This document shows, one piece after another, positions 48,174-58,822 of a DNA stretch of 64,000 nucleotides. This DNA comes from Thermohalobaculum sp038534135. Lineage in GTDB: Bacteria > Pseudomonadota > Alphaproteobacteria > Rhodobacterales > Rhodobacteraceae. The stretch's first letter is position 1. Each line of letters opens with the position of its first letter. The notes below the pieces were generated by a model. That model was not told the DNA's origin. It did not search any database and saw only the letters and a program-made list of their open reading frames with translations. Made by a program: the position numbers and the translations under genes. Where the stretch lies: the NCBI GenBank assembly GCA_038534135.1, contig JBCAXJ010000011.1, positions 30,618 to 94,617 on the forward strand, given 5' to 3'.

Positions 48174-49478
48174 TCAGACCAACATCATGGTCGGGTCTTC
48201 GAGGTTCTGCTTGATCGCCTCGAGGAATTGCGCGCCCAAGGCCCCATCGATCACCCGGTGATCGACCGACAGCGTCACCGACATCACCGTCGCGACCTCA
48301 AGCTCGCCCGCATGAACGACCGGCTTCTGCACGCCCGCGCCGACAGCCAGGATCGAGCCGTGCGGCGGGTTGATCACGGCATCAAAGTTGTCGATGCCGA
48401 ACATGCCGAGGTTCGAGATCGAGAACGACCCGCCCTGGTACTCGTGCGGCGCCAACTTCCGGTCACGGGCGCGGCCCGCCAGATCCTTCATCTCGTTCGA
48501 GATCTGGGCCAGACCCTTGCCATGGGCGTCTTTGATCACCGGGGTCAGCAGGCCGCCCTCGATGGCCACGGCCACGGCGACGTCCGAAGCCTCCATCCGC
48601 AGGATCCGGTCGCCCGCCCAGACGGCATTCGCATCCGGCACGCGCTGCAGACCAGCAGCACAGGCCTTGATGACGAAGTCGTTGACGCTGAGTTTCACGC
48701 CCTGCTTCTCGAGCTTCGCATTCATCGACTTTCGCAAGCTGAGCAGCGCGTCGAGTTCGATGTCACGCCGGAGATAGAAATGCGGGATGGTCGACTTGGC
48801 TTCCGACAGGCGCGCGGCGATGGTCTTGCGCATCCCGTCGAGCTTGATCTCCTCGTAAGTGCGGCCTTCGAACATCTTGGCCACGGCATCGGCAGACGGC
48901 CCGGCCGGAGCCGCCATCGGCGCGGGTGCCGCAGTGGGCGCCGCAGCCTGTGGTGCCGGGGCAGCGGCGGCGGGCGTGAAGCCCTCGACGTCGGCCTTGA
49001 CGATCCGCCCCTTGGGTCCGGTGCCCTTGACCTGCGCAAGGTCGATACCCTTGTCGGCGGCGATCCGGCGCGCCAGCGGTGACGCGAAGACCCTGCCACC
49101 CGAAGATGCCACGGGGGCTGCCGGAGCAGGGGCTGCGGGAGCCGCGGGTGCCGCGGTTTCTTCCGGTGCCGCTGACACTGGTGCCGAAGACGCGGGTGCT
49201 GGGGCCGGAGCGTCGCCGACTTCCGACGCGCTCTCTCCCTCTTCCAGCAGAACCATGATCAGGTCGTTGACCTTCACACCTTCGGTGCCCTCGGGCACGA
49301 AGATCTTGCCCACGGTCCCTTCATCGACGGCTTCGAACTCCATCGTCGCCTTGTCGGTTTCGATCTCGGCGATGATGTCGCCAGAGGACACCGTATCGCC
49401 CTCTTTCACCATCCACTTCGCGAGCGTGCCTTCCTCCATGGTCGGCGACAGCGCGGGCATCGTAACGTTGATTGGCAT
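48174..49478 (-). CDS. pdhC: pyruvate dehydrogenase E2, dihydrolipoamide acetyltransferase
   Basis: This 434-residue core enzyme moves acetyl groups to CoA. The N-terminal lipoyl domain has the lipoylated Lys43 in EIETDKATMEFEAVDEG. After a long Ala/Pro linker come the peripheral subunit-binding domain (VFASPLARRIAADKGIDLAQVKGTGPKGRIVKADV) and the catalytic domain with VDHRVIDGALGAQFLEA. The lipoyl domain is nearly the same as that in pdhB (identical at almost every position for the first 48 residues). Its ribosome-binding site GGGAGAA lies inside the end of the small unknown gene at 49481. Confidence 0.96.
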   Translation of the reverse strand: MPINVTMPALSPTMEEGTLAKWMVKEGDTVSSGDIIAEIETDKATMEFEAVDEGTVGKIFVPEGTEGVKVNDLIMVLLEEGESASEVGDAPAPAPASSAPVSAAPEETAAPAAPAAPAPAAPVASSGGRVFASPLARRIAADKGIDLAQVKGTGPKGRIVKADVEGFTPAAAAPAPQAAAPTAAPAPMAAPAGPSADAVAKMFEGRTYEEIKLDGMRKTIAARLSEAKSTIPHFYLRRDIELDALLSLRKSMNAKLEKQGVKLSVNDFVIKACAAGLQRVPDANAVWAGDRILRMEASDVAVAVAIEGGLLTPVIKDAHGKGLAQISNEMKDLAGRARDRKLAPHEYQGGSFSISNLGMFGIDNFDAVINPPHGSILAVGAGVQKPVVHAGELEVATVMSVTLSVDHRVIDGALGAQFLEAIKQNLEDPTMMLV

Positions 49479-49480
49479 GA

Positions 49481-49888
49481 CTATTCTCCCGTCCAATCGG
49501 ACAGTAATTCAATCTCGGGCTCAGCAGTGGCGACGAGCGAGATTTGATACTCCCTCAAGTTGAGCCAGTAGTGACGATGATCGGCGACTGAGCCAACGAA
49601 CGGCTCCGGCACACGTTTCACTTTGGTCAGAGTCTCCGAACTATCAGACGAAGACAAACCTGTTGGCTTCGAAGCCTGGTCGTCCAGAGTTATCTGCCCG
49701 CCGTCACAACCGAAAACATCTTCCATCATCGTCAGGCCGATCACGTTGGAGAACGTGATACGCGCCCTTCGGGATTGCCGAAATGGTCGCACATCCACCG
49801 TCAATTCACCGTCTTGGAACACATATCGCTCCAATAAGAAGTGACCGTGAGACGGTTCCCGTATTGGCAGTTCGATCTCTTCGAACAC
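49481..49888 (-). CDS. unknown small protein between pdhB and pdhC
   Basis: This 135-residue protein is not recognised. It begins at a GTG four bases after the pdhB stop and ends two bases before pdhC, so it is built tightly into the pdh operon. The sequence is beta-rich: FLLERYVFQDGELTVDVRPF, then RARITFSNVIGLTMMED, and HRHYWLNLREYQISLVA near the end, loosely like small immunity-type or PH-like folds. Base composition is less GC-rich than that of the flanking genes. It has no membrane segment. No cofactor or catalytic motif is seen. Confidence 0.65.
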   Translation of the reverse strand: MFEEIELPIREPSHGHFLLERYVFQDGELTVDVRPFRQSRRARITFSNVIGLTMMEDVFGCDGGQITLDDQASKPTGLSSSDSSETLTKVKRVPEPFVGSVADHRHYWLNLREYQISLVATAEPEIELLSDWTGE

Positions 49889-49892
49889 GTCG

Positions 49893-51284
<1,392 letters not shown>

Positions 51285-51295
51285 TCCCCGCCCCC

Positions 51296-52288
51296 TTAAG
51301 CGTAGACATCCGTCCAAAGCTCGGCTTCCGCCGGCTCCGGGCTGTCCTGCGCGAACTTCGCCGCGTCGTTCACGATGGCCTTGACGTCCTTGTCGATCGC
51401 CTTGATCGCGTCTTCTTCGGCCAGCTTGTTGTCCATGATCAGCGCACGCAGCCCATCGATCGGATCACGCTCCTCGCGCATTTTCGAGACCTCCTCGCGG
51501 GTCCGGTACTTCGCCGGATCCGACATCGAGTGCCCCCGGTAGCGATAGGTCTTGACCTCGAGGATGTACGGCCCGGCACCCGAGCGGCAATGCTCGACCG
51601 CGCGTCCGCCCGCTTCCCGAACCGCCAGGACATCCATGCCGTCGACTTCCTCTCCCGGAATGCCGAATGCCTCGCCACGCGTGTGCAGATCCGGGGTCGA
51701 CGTCGACCGCGTCTGCGCCGTGCCCATGGCGTACTGGTTGTTCTCGATCACAAAGATGCATGGCAGCTGCCAGAGCGCTGCCATATTGAACGTCTCGTAG
51801 ATCTGGCCCTGGTTCGCGGCGCCGTCGCCGAAATAGGCGAAGCTGACATTGTCGTTGCCCCGGTATTTGTTGGCAAAGGCCAGTCCCGCGCCGATCGGCA
51901 CCTGTGCACCGACGATGCCATGCCCGCCATAGAAGTGCTTCTCGGCCGAGAACATGTGCATCGAGCCGCCCTTGCCGCGCGAATAGCCGCCCTCGCGTCC
52001 GGTCAATTCGGCCATCACACCGTCCGGGTTCATTCCACAGGCCAGCATGTGGCCATGGTCGCGATACGACGTCACGACCTGATCGCCGTCCTTGGTGTTC
52101 GACTGCAGGCCGACGACCACCGCCTCCTGCCCGATATAGAGGTGACAGAACCCGCCGATCAGGCCCATGCCATAAAGCTGGCCGGCCTTCTCCTCGAACC
52201 GCCGGATCAACAACATGTCCTTGTAGTAGCCGAGCAACTCATCTGCAGGGGGAAGGTTCTTCTTGGGCGTCCTCTTGCGCGGCGGCAT
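51296..52288 (-). CDS. pdhA: pyruvate dehydrogenase E1 alpha
   Basis: This 330-residue subunit decarboxylates pyruvate with TPP. The TPP motif GDGAANQGQIYETFNMAALWQLPCIFVIENNQYAMGT and the phosphorylation-loop-like YRYRGHSMSDPAKYRTREEV are clear. GGFCHLYIGQEAVVVGLQ begins the domain. AAGGAGAC precedes the ATG at 52288. It is first in the pdhA-pdhB-unknown-pdhC operon, with a palindrome in the spacer before it that could be the operator. Confidence 0.96.
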   Translation of the reverse strand: MPPRKRTPKKNLPPADELLGYYKDMLLIRRFEEKAGQLYGMGLIGGFCHLYIGQEAVVVGLQSNTKDGDQVVTSYRDHGHMLACGMNPDGVMAELTGREGGYSRGKGGSMHMFSAEKHFYGGHGIVGAQVPIGAGLAFANKYRGNDNVSFAYFGDGAANQGQIYETFNMAALWQLPCIFVIENNQYAMGTAQTRSTSTPDLHTRGEAFGIPGEEVDGMDVLAVREAGGRAVEHCRSGAGPYILEVKTYRYRGHSMSDPAKYRTREEVSKMREERDPIDGLRALIMDNKLAEEDAIKAIDKDVKAIVNDAAKFAQDSPEPAEAELWTDVYA

Positions 52289-52415
52289 CGGCGTCTCCTT
52301 CTGGCGCGTGACCCCTTTCGGGGCTTCTGTTGAGCGGGAGCCTAGCCGCATCTCACGCGTAATGCAGCAAACAAAACGATAACGATTTTGCAGAGTTTAG
52401 ACTGTTGCGGGAACT

Positions 52416-52432
52416 ATGTTGCGCTGCAACAT
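52416..52432. promoter_or_regulatory. palindrome upstream of pdhA, candidate operator
   Basis: ATGTTGC-GCT-GCAACAT is a perfect seven-base inverted repeat 128-144 bases before the pdhA start and 18 bases after the ftsB stop. It lacks a T-run on the minus strand, so termination is unlikely. The TTGC-N3-GCAA core resembles sites of ScfR/RamB/PccR-type carbon regulators, but the regulator is not identified. Confidence 0.45.
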
Positions 52433-52449
52433 GAGATCGGCACGCCCCC

Positions 52450-52749
52450 TCAGTGAATGACGATCTCGTCCGGTCGCACACGGCCGAGCACCGCACGCGC
52501 CCGCTCGTCGAGAAGATCAAGATCGAGATAACGGTCCGACATCCGGCGCACCTTGTTGGCGAGGGCTTCGCGTTCGGCCCTGACTGCTTCAAGCTCGACC
52601 ATCAGGCGGCGTTCCTCGATACTGGCATCGCGATAGGCGGCCAGCCCGTGCGTTCCCTGCAATCCAGAGTGCGCGAAGATCGCAATGACGCCCACCAGCA
52701 GCACATATGCGGCCGGAATCAGGATCTGGCGCCAATTGAAGCGGTCCAT
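52450..52749 (-). CDS. ftsB: septum formation initiator, FtsB/DivIC-like
   Basis: This 99-residue protein has a short cytoplasmic start, one membrane helix (about residues 9-30, IPAAYVLLVGVIAIFAH) and a coiled coil (RRLMVELEAVRAEREALANKVRRMSDR) ending in LLDERARAVLGRVRPDEIVI, which is the FtsB/DivIC signature. It takes part in the FtsQLB division complex. The first Met of the typical family protein is at 52749; the frame is open further upstream but that part is not protein-like. Upstream of pdhA is its usual place in Alphaproteobacteria. Confidence 0.88.
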   Translation of the reverse strand: MDRFNWRQILIPAAYVLLVGVIAIFAHSGLQGTHGLAAYRDASIEERRLMVELEAVRAEREALANKVRRMSDRYLDLDLLDERARAVLGRVRPDEIVIH

Positions 52750-52978
52750 GACTGCCCTCGGTAAACCTCGCGCGGACCTCTGTGGATCCATCGCCACCAT
52801 ACATGCCAGACACACGCCGGACCGACAGCAGATTTTTCCCGGGCCTGCGAAGTTCCTGCACGTTTGAGTCTTTGGCACAACAGGTGGCCCCGCCGGCGCA
52901 CACCGAAATCGCGATGCTGGCTGGCAGATCGCGGCAGCGCCGCTATAGAGACTCCCAAGGTTCATATCTGGGGTGCGG

Positions 52979-54097
52979 ATGACGGAACAGGTCGATACGG
53001 TTGTGATTGGGGCGGGCGTGGTGGGTCTGGCCGTTGCGCGCGCGCTGGCGCTGGCCGGGCGGGAGGTGCTCGTGCTGGAGCGTGAAGACGCCTATGGCTC
53101 CATCACCAGCGCTAGAAACTCAGAAGTGATCCACGCCGGGATCTACTACGCCAAGGACAGCCTGAAGGCCCGGATGTGCGTCGCGGGCAAGCACATGCTC
53201 TACGACTACTGCCGGGCCAACGGCATCCCGCACAACAATTGCGGCAAGCTGATCGTTGCCTGTTCCGAGGGTGAACTGGAGCAGTTCGACGGCATTGCCC
53301 AGCGGGCCTGGGACAACGGGGTCGAGGATCTGCGCAAGATCAGCCGCGACGAGGCACGAGAACTCGAGCCCGAACTGGAGTGTCACGGCGCACTCCTCTC
53401 GCCCTCGACCGGGATCGTCGACAGCCACACCTTCATGCTGACGTTGCTGGGCGAGGCGGAGGCGCATGGCGGAATGCTGGTCCTCAACACACCGGTCGAG
53501 AGCGTCGCTGCCGCGGATATCGGTTTCCAGATCCGCACGGGCGGCGAGGCGCCGATGGATCTGATCGCACGCACGGTGATCAACTCGGCGGGCCTGGATG
53601 CGCCGGGACTGGCCCGGCGCATGGACGGGCTGCCCGGCACGGCGGCGCCTGAGCAATGGATCGCCAAGGGCAACTATTTCTCACTGACCGTGAAAGCGCC
53701 TTTCGAGCGGCTGATCTACCCGGCACCCGTGGCCGGGGGGCTCGGCATTCACCTGACGCTCGACATGGCGGGCCGCGCACGCTTCGGCCCCGATGTGGAG
53801 TGGATCGACGAGATTGACTACGCGGTCGATCCGGCGCGCGGCGACAGTTTCTACGGCGCGATCCGGCGCTACTGGCCGGGGCTGCCCGATGGCACTCTGG
53901 CCGCGGATTACTCCGGGATCAGGCCCAAGCTCGCCCGCAAGGGTGCCAAACATGCCGCCGATTTCCGCATCTCTACCGCTGACGAGCACGGATTGCCGGG
54001 GTATGTCGGGCTGTACGGAATCGAGTCGCCCGGCCTGACCTCTTCGCTGGCCATCGCGGATCTGGTCCGGGATATGCTTGCCGACGACCTGCGCTGA
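52979..54097 (+). CDS. FAD-dependent oxidoreductase, L-2-hydroxyglutarate oxidase-like
   Basis: This 372-residue DAO-type flavoprotein has the FAD motif VVIGAGVVGLAVARALALAGREVLVLERE, then the block ARNSEVIHAGIYYAKDSLKARMCVAGKHMLYDYC that is diagnostic of L-2-hydroxyglutarate oxidase (LhgO/L2HGDH), and YVGLYGIESPGLTSSLAIADLV at the end. It would oxidise L-2-hydroxyglutarate or a related 2-hydroxyacid to the 2-oxoacid. The ATG at 52979 is used over a GTG two codons earlier. It is followed after 15 bases by the molybdoenzyme gene. Confidence 0.88.
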   Translation: MTEQVDTVVIGAGVVGLAVARALALAGREVLVLEREDAYGSITSARNSEVIHAGIYYAKDSLKARMCVAGKHMLYDYCRANGIPHNNCGKLIVACSEGELEQFDGIAQRAWDNGVEDLRKISRDEARELEPELECHGALLSPSTGIVDSHTFMLTLLGEAEAHGGMLVLNTPVESVAAADIGFQIRTGGEAPMDLIARTVINSAGLDAPGLARRMDGLPGTAAPEQWIAKGNYFSLTVKAPFERLIYPAPVAGGLGIHLTLDMAGRARFGPDVEWIDEIDYAVDPARGDSFYGAIRRYWPGLPDGTLAADYSGIRPKLARKGAKHAADFRISTADEHGLPGYVGLYGIESPGLTSSLAIADLVRDMLADDLR

Positions 54098-54112
54098 CGG
54101 GAGGCGCCTGAC

Positions 54113-56440
54113 ATGAACGACCAGTCCAAGATCCGCGTGACGCCCTTTTCGACCCATTGGGGCACCTATTTCGCCGAAGTGCGCGACGGCAAGCTGGAAG
54201 GCGTGCGTGACTATTCCGACGATCCGGACCCGGCGATGATCGGACCAGGGATCATCGACATGGTCGACCATCCGACGCGCATCAGCCGGCCGATGGTCCG
54301 GAAAGGGTATCTCAAGTCCGGGCCGTCGGGCGACCGGACCGGGCGGGGGCGTGAACCCTTCGTCGCCGTCAGTTGGGACGAGGCACTGGATCTTGCGGCG
54401 GCCGAACTGGAGCGCGTGCGGACCGAGCACGGCAATGAATCGATCTTCGGGGGATCCTATGGCTGGGCCTCGGCCGGGCGCTTCCATCATGCGCAAAGCC
54501 ATGTGCACCGGTTCCTGAACTGCGTCGGCGGCTACACCGCATCAATCTCGAACTATTCCTATGCCGCGGCGAACGCGATTACGCCGCACATCGTCGGGCC
54601 GATGCGCTCGGTAATTCTCGACACCGCAACCTCGTGGCCGGTGATCGCGGAACACTCTGAACTGGTCGTCGCCTTTGGCGGGCTGGCCCGGAAGAACGCG
54701 CAAGTCACCTCGGGCGGGGTCGGTCGGCACGTGCTGCGCGAGTCGGTGATCGCGGCCCATGCGAATGGCTGCCGGTTCGTGAACGTCTCGCCGTTGAGGA
54801 CCGACATCATCGACGAGGTCGAGCCAGACTGGCTGGCGCTGCGCCCGAACACCGACACGGCACTGATGCTGGGGCTGGCGCACACGCTGCTGGCCGAGGG
54901 CTTGCACGATGAAGGCTTCATGGCGCGTTGCTGCGTCGGGTGGGAGCGTTTTCGGCCGTACCTGACCGGCGAGGCCGATGGCGTCGCCAAGGACGCACAC
55001 TGGGCGGCGGAGATTTGCGAGCTGCCCGCCGTCCGCATTCGGACCCTGGCGCGCGCGATGGCCTCGAAGCGCACGATGATCATGGTCGCGTGGTCGCTGC
55101 AACGCGCGGACCATGGCGAACAGCCGATCTGGATGGCGGTCGTGCTCGCGGCGATGCTGGGACAGATCGGCCTGCCGGGTGGCGGCTTCGGGATCGGGTA
55201 TGCATCCGAGAACGGGATCGGCAATTCGGTGCTGCCTTTCCAGTTCCCGGCGGTGCCGCAAGGGCGCAACCCGGTGCGCACAGCGATCCCGGTCGCGCGC
55301 ATCTCGGACATGCTGCTGAACCCGAAGGGAGCCTATCAGTTTAACGGGCGGGATCTGGCCTACCCCGATATCCGTCTGGTTTATTGGACGGGCGGCAACC
55401 CGTTCCACCACCATCAGGATCTGAACCGCCTTGTGCGTGCCATGCACCGGCCCGAGACGATCATGGTCAACGAAATTTGGTGGACGCCGATGGCGCGCCA
55501 CGCCGACATCGTCTTCCCGGCGACCACAGCGCTGGAGCGTGAAGATATCTCGATGACGCACTGGGAGCCGCTGCTCGTCGCGATGCGCCAGGCGGTCGAT
55601 CCGGTGGGCGACGCCCGCTCGGACTACGAGATCTTTTCGGGTATCGCCGCACGGCTGGGCGTGGAGGAGGCCTATACCGAGGGCCGGACAGCCGAGGATT
55701 GGATAGGGCATCTTTGGGATCAGACACGCCAGCGCGCGGGCGAGGCTGGGTTCGCGCTGCCAACGCTGGACGCATTGCGCGCGCAGGAGACGCATACCCT
55801 GCCGCCAAACCCGCGTGAGCCGATCCTGATCGAGGCGTTCGTGCAGGAACCGGACCGGCATCCGCTAACCACGCGGTCGGGCAAGATCGAGATCTTCTCT
55901 GAAGCGATTGCCGGGTTCGGCTACGACGATTGCCCGGGACATCCGGTCTGGCTGGACCCCGTCGAGTGGCTTGGCAAGGCAGAGCCCGATCAGTTCCACC
56001 TGATCTCGAACCAGCCGCGCACGCGTCTGCACAGCCAGTTCGATCCGGGGCGTGTCAGTCAGGGCTCGAAGATCGCGGGGCGCGAGCCGTTGACCCTTCA
56101 CCCAGAGGACGCGGCGCGTTTTGAGATCACCGACGGCGATGTCGTTCGCGTTTTCAATGACCGCGGCGCGTGTCTGGCAGGCGTGCGGATCTGCGAGAGC
56201 GTGCGGCGCGGGGTCGTTCAGCTCTCGACGGGGGCTTGGTACGATCCGGCCGAGCCGGGTTCCGATGGGACGCTCTGCAAGCACGGGAACCCGAATGTTC
56301 TGACGCGGGATGCCGGAACGTCCCGGCTGGGCCAGGGCAATTCTGCGCACACAACGCTCGTCCGCCTGGAACGCGTCGACAACCCTCCACCGGTCACGGC
56401 ACATGTCCCGCCCGAGATTCTGACGCGCGACGGGCTTTAA
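54113..56440 (+). CDS. molybdopterin S/N-oxide reductase, BisC-like
   Basis: This 775-residue protein of the DMSO-reductase family contains GGSYGWASAGRFHHAQSHVHRFLNCVGGYT and, at the Mo site, NYS149YAAANA, so the metal ligand is probably serine as in DMSO, TMAO and biotin sulfoxide reductases. WTGGNPFHHHQDLNRLVRAMHRPE and SNQPRTRLHSQFDPG are in the C-terminal cofactor-binding parts. There is no Tat signal peptide, so it is cytoplasmic, which favours biotin sulfoxide or methionine sulfoxide reductase (BisC) over periplasmic DorA/TorA. It needs the MGD cofactor made by MobA. It lies directly after the FAD oxidoreductase gene. Confidence 0.9.
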   Translation: MNDQSKIRVTPFSTHWGTYFAEVRDGKLEGVRDYSDDPDPAMIGPGIIDMVDHPTRISRPMVRKGYLKSGPSGDRTGRGREPFVAVSWDEALDLAAAELERVRTEHGNESIFGGSYGWASAGRFHHAQSHVHRFLNCVGGYTASISNYSYAAANAITPHIVGPMRSVILDTATSWPVIAEHSELVVAFGGLARKNAQVTSGGVGRHVLRESVIAAHANGCRFVNVSPLRTDIIDEVEPDWLALRPNTDTALMLGLAHTLLAEGLHDEGFMARCCVGWERFRPYLTGEADGVAKDAHWAAEICELPAVRIRTLARAMASKRTMIMVAWSLQRADHGEQPIWMAVVLAAMLGQIGLPGGGFGIGYASENGIGNSVLPFQFPAVPQGRNPVRTAIPVARISDMLLNPKGAYQFNGRDLAYPDIRLVYWTGGNPFHHHQDLNRLVRAMHRPETIMVNEIWWTPMARHADIVFPATTALEREDISMTHWEPLLVAMRQAVDPVGDARSDYEIFSGIAARLGVEEAYTEGRTAEDWIGHLWDQTRQRAGEAGFALPTLDALRAQETHTLPPNPREPILIEAFVQEPDRHPLTTRSGKIEIFSEAIAGFGYDDCPGHPVWLDPVEWLGKAEPDQFHLISNQPRTRLHSQFDPGRVSQGSKIAGREPLTLHPEDAARFEITDGDVVRVFNDRGACLAGVRICESVRRGVVQLSTGAWYDPAEPGSDGTLCKHGNPNVLTRDAGTSRLGQGNSAHTTLVRLERVDNPPPVTAHVPPEILTRDGL

Positions 56441-56476
56441 CAGCGCATCCCACGCGGTTGCAGCGTCGCCGACTGG

Positions 56477-58630
56477 TCAGGCGATCTCGCGCAATGGAAC
56501 CATGCGCCCGACCTCGGGCGTGAACTTGCGCAACCATGCAGTCGCGTCCTCGCCCGCCATGGGCCGCGCGATGCCAAATCCCTGCAAGACATCGCAACCC
56601 ATGTCCAGCAACATGCTGCGTTCATCAACGCTTTCGATGCCCTCGGCGACAGTGGAAATCTGAAGCGCGTGCGCAAGCCGCAGCATGGCGTTGATGAGCT
56701 TCTGCTGCTGCGGCCTTTTGTGGACGTTCGTCACGAAGCATCGGTCGATCTTGATACCGTTGAGGGTGATCAGCTGCAGGCTGGAGATCGCCGCGTGACC
56801 GGTCCCGAAATCATCCAGTTCAATCGGACAACCCAGCTCACAAAGCCGTTCGAGCGACTTGGACACCGGCGTCTCGCCATCTTCGATCATCGCAGTTTCG
56901 AGAAGTTCGAGGCAGATGTCCTTCGGCCCGAGTCCATAGCGCTCAAGCTCGAGCATCAGGCGGTCCGCGAAGTCGTCGCGCCCGAGATCGGCTGCGTCCA
57001 GATTGATGCTGATGCGCGGAACGTGGAGCCCGATGCGCCGCCAGTCCGCGAGTTGCGCCAGCGCCTTCGAAATCATGATCTCGGATATCGCCCCGAGCAA
57101 CCCGGCGCTTTGTGCCACGGGGAGAAACTGCCAGGGTGACAGGACGCCGTGTTCCGGGTGATGCCAGCGCGCGAGCGCCTCGAACCCGTGCAAAGCGCCC
57201 GAGCGCGCGTCGACCTGAGGCTGGAAGAACGGCGCGATCTCGTCGTGATTGATCGCGAACCGCAGGCCCCGCAGCGTTTCGCGCCGGCGCAGAAGCCGTG
57301 CATCCATTTCAATCGTGTAAGTCGCGATCGAGCCGCGGGCGCGGCGTTTGGCATCGAGATAGGCGTCTTCGGCGCGCATCAGCAGTTTTTCGGGGTCAAC
57401 AGCATCGTCGCACAGGCAAATTCCGATGCTGCACGACGCCGGATATTCGTCATCGTGATCGCTGGAGCGGTCGAGAATCCTGGCCTGGATATGGGCTGCC
57501 AGGGACTGCGCCTGCGCCAGCGTCACGGGCCCGCTGCGATACCACAGGAAACTGTCGGCTCCCTCTCGCGCGATGAAATCGCCGCGTTCTTGCAGGGATC
57601 TCAGACTGAAGGCGGTGTCGATCAAAAGACGATCGCCGACCTCCCTGCCCCACATCTCGTTCACTTCGACGAAGTTGTCGAGATCGACGTGCAGCAAGAC
57701 GCCCTCGCCCGCACCTCGATCCGGGTCGAGCTGTTCGATGGCGATATGCTCCAACATCTGGCGGCGGTTCGGAAGAAGCGTCAGCAGATCGATGCTTGAT
57801 TCCTGGATCGCGATCGCATGGTTCAGGAACACCTTGCTCGACCGTGCGATCTCGCCGATCTCGTCATCACGCTCGTCATGCGGGATCACGGTGCTCAGGT
57901 TGCCCATTGCAATGCTCGACATTGCACCGCTGATTTCCTGCACGGGCCGAACAAGTGCGCCCAGGACCATGCGGGCAGCACAGGCCAGCAGGATCAGCGA
58001 CAACAGGATCGCCGCCCAGATCTCGTAAACGGCAGACGTCAGCATGATGTCCGCTTGGGCGGAAAGTGCCGCCGAGCTCGCATTGGCCGAACCGATCAGC
58101 CGGGCGAGGTGTTCTTCGAGATATTTGAGCTGATTGTACCCCTCGGTCTTCATCAGGGTGTAGGCGGTCACCCGGTCCGAGGCCTGGATCGCTTTGACCA
58201 CATCCGCGCGCACGGCATTCCAGTCCGCGAGGGCCGCAAAGGCACGATCCACCAGCAGAGGATTGCCACTAAACCGGTCCATGATCGTCGCCTTGAGAAA
58301 GTCGACGCGCTGGTCGATCTCTCCCATCCGCATTTCAAACCGCCGCAGCGCCAGTTTCGATGGCGTCCGCGCCAGATCCGACAATTCGGTGTGCATCACG
58401 TTGACGTCGCCGCGCAGATCGCGCACCGCGATCCCGACCGCGTAGGAATGGTTGTAGATCTGCTTGGGCAGCGCCGCCGTGCTGCGGACACTGCTGAGAT
58501 TGGTGACACCGACAATCGCGATCGCAAGCGCGCAGAGGACAACGGACAGCCAGATCCGCGATCGGATGGAGCGCACCCACTTGCCGGAGAATGAAGTCCT
58601 CGAGAACAGTGGTTCGCCCCGCTTGCTCAT
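56477..58630 (-). CDS. membrane-bound GGDEF/EAL protein, probable c-di-GMP phosphodiesterase
   Basis: This 717-residue protein has two membrane helices (about residues 26-48 and 205-226) flanking a periplasmic four-helix-type sensor, then a HAMP-like region (VRPVQEISGAMSSIAMGNL), a GGDEF domain and an EAL domain. The GGDEF signature is REGADSF instead of GG(D/E)EF, so no cyclase activity is expected. The EAL domain has EALARW, the loop ELDDFGTGHAAISSL, AEGIES and QGFGIARPM, so it probably breaks down cyclic di-GMP. It is transcribed alone, with a 192-base spacer to the next gene. Confidence 0.9.
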   Translation of the reverse strand: MSKRGEPLFSRTSFSGKWVRSIRSRIWLSVVLCALAIAIVGVTNLSSVRSTAALPKQIYNHSYAVGIAVRDLRGDVNVMHTELSDLARTPSKLALRRFEMRMGEIDQRVDFLKATIMDRFSGNPLLVDRAFAALADWNAVRADVVKAIQASDRVTAYTLMKTEGYNQLKYLEEHLARLIGSANASSAALSAQADIMLTSAVYEIWAAILLSLILLACAARMVLGALVRPVQEISGAMSSIAMGNLSTVIPHDERDDEIGEIARSSKVFLNHAIAIQESSIDLLTLLPNRRQMLEHIAIEQLDPDRGAGEGVLLHVDLDNFVEVNEMWGREVGDRLLIDTAFSLRSLQERGDFIAREGADSFLWYRSGPVTLAQAQSLAAHIQARILDRSSDHDDEYPASCSIGICLCDDAVDPEKLLMRAEDAYLDAKRRARGSIATYTIEMDARLLRRRETLRGLRFAINHDEIAPFFQPQVDARSGALHGFEALARWHHPEHGVLSPWQFLPVAQSAGLLGAISEIMISKALAQLADWRRIGLHVPRISINLDAADLGRDDFADRLMLELERYGLGPKDICLELLETAMIEDGETPVSKSLERLCELGCPIELDDFGTGHAAISSLQLITLNGIKIDRCFVTNVHKRPQQQKLINAMLRLAHALQISTVAEGIESVDERSMLLDMGCDVLQGFGIARPMAGEDATAWLRKFTPEVGRMVPLREIA

Positions 58631-58822
58631 CGTGCCGAGAACGCCGCGTCACCACGGCACCTCTTCAACAAGTACGCTCATAAGATTAATAACTTGCACC
58701 ATTACGCTTGCGGAAACCGGTCGGGACAGGCGCAGCAACAAGGCCTCATTAACGGTTTAGTATTGTGAGACGGCAGAGTGACTGGCATGTCCCGATGGGA
58801 CCGCGAGCAAGGGGGCGCATGG

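Noticed and set aside
54542..55861. 439-residue frame opposite the BisC-like gene
   Set aside because: Shadow frame without motif; the plus strand holds a complete molybdoenzyme.
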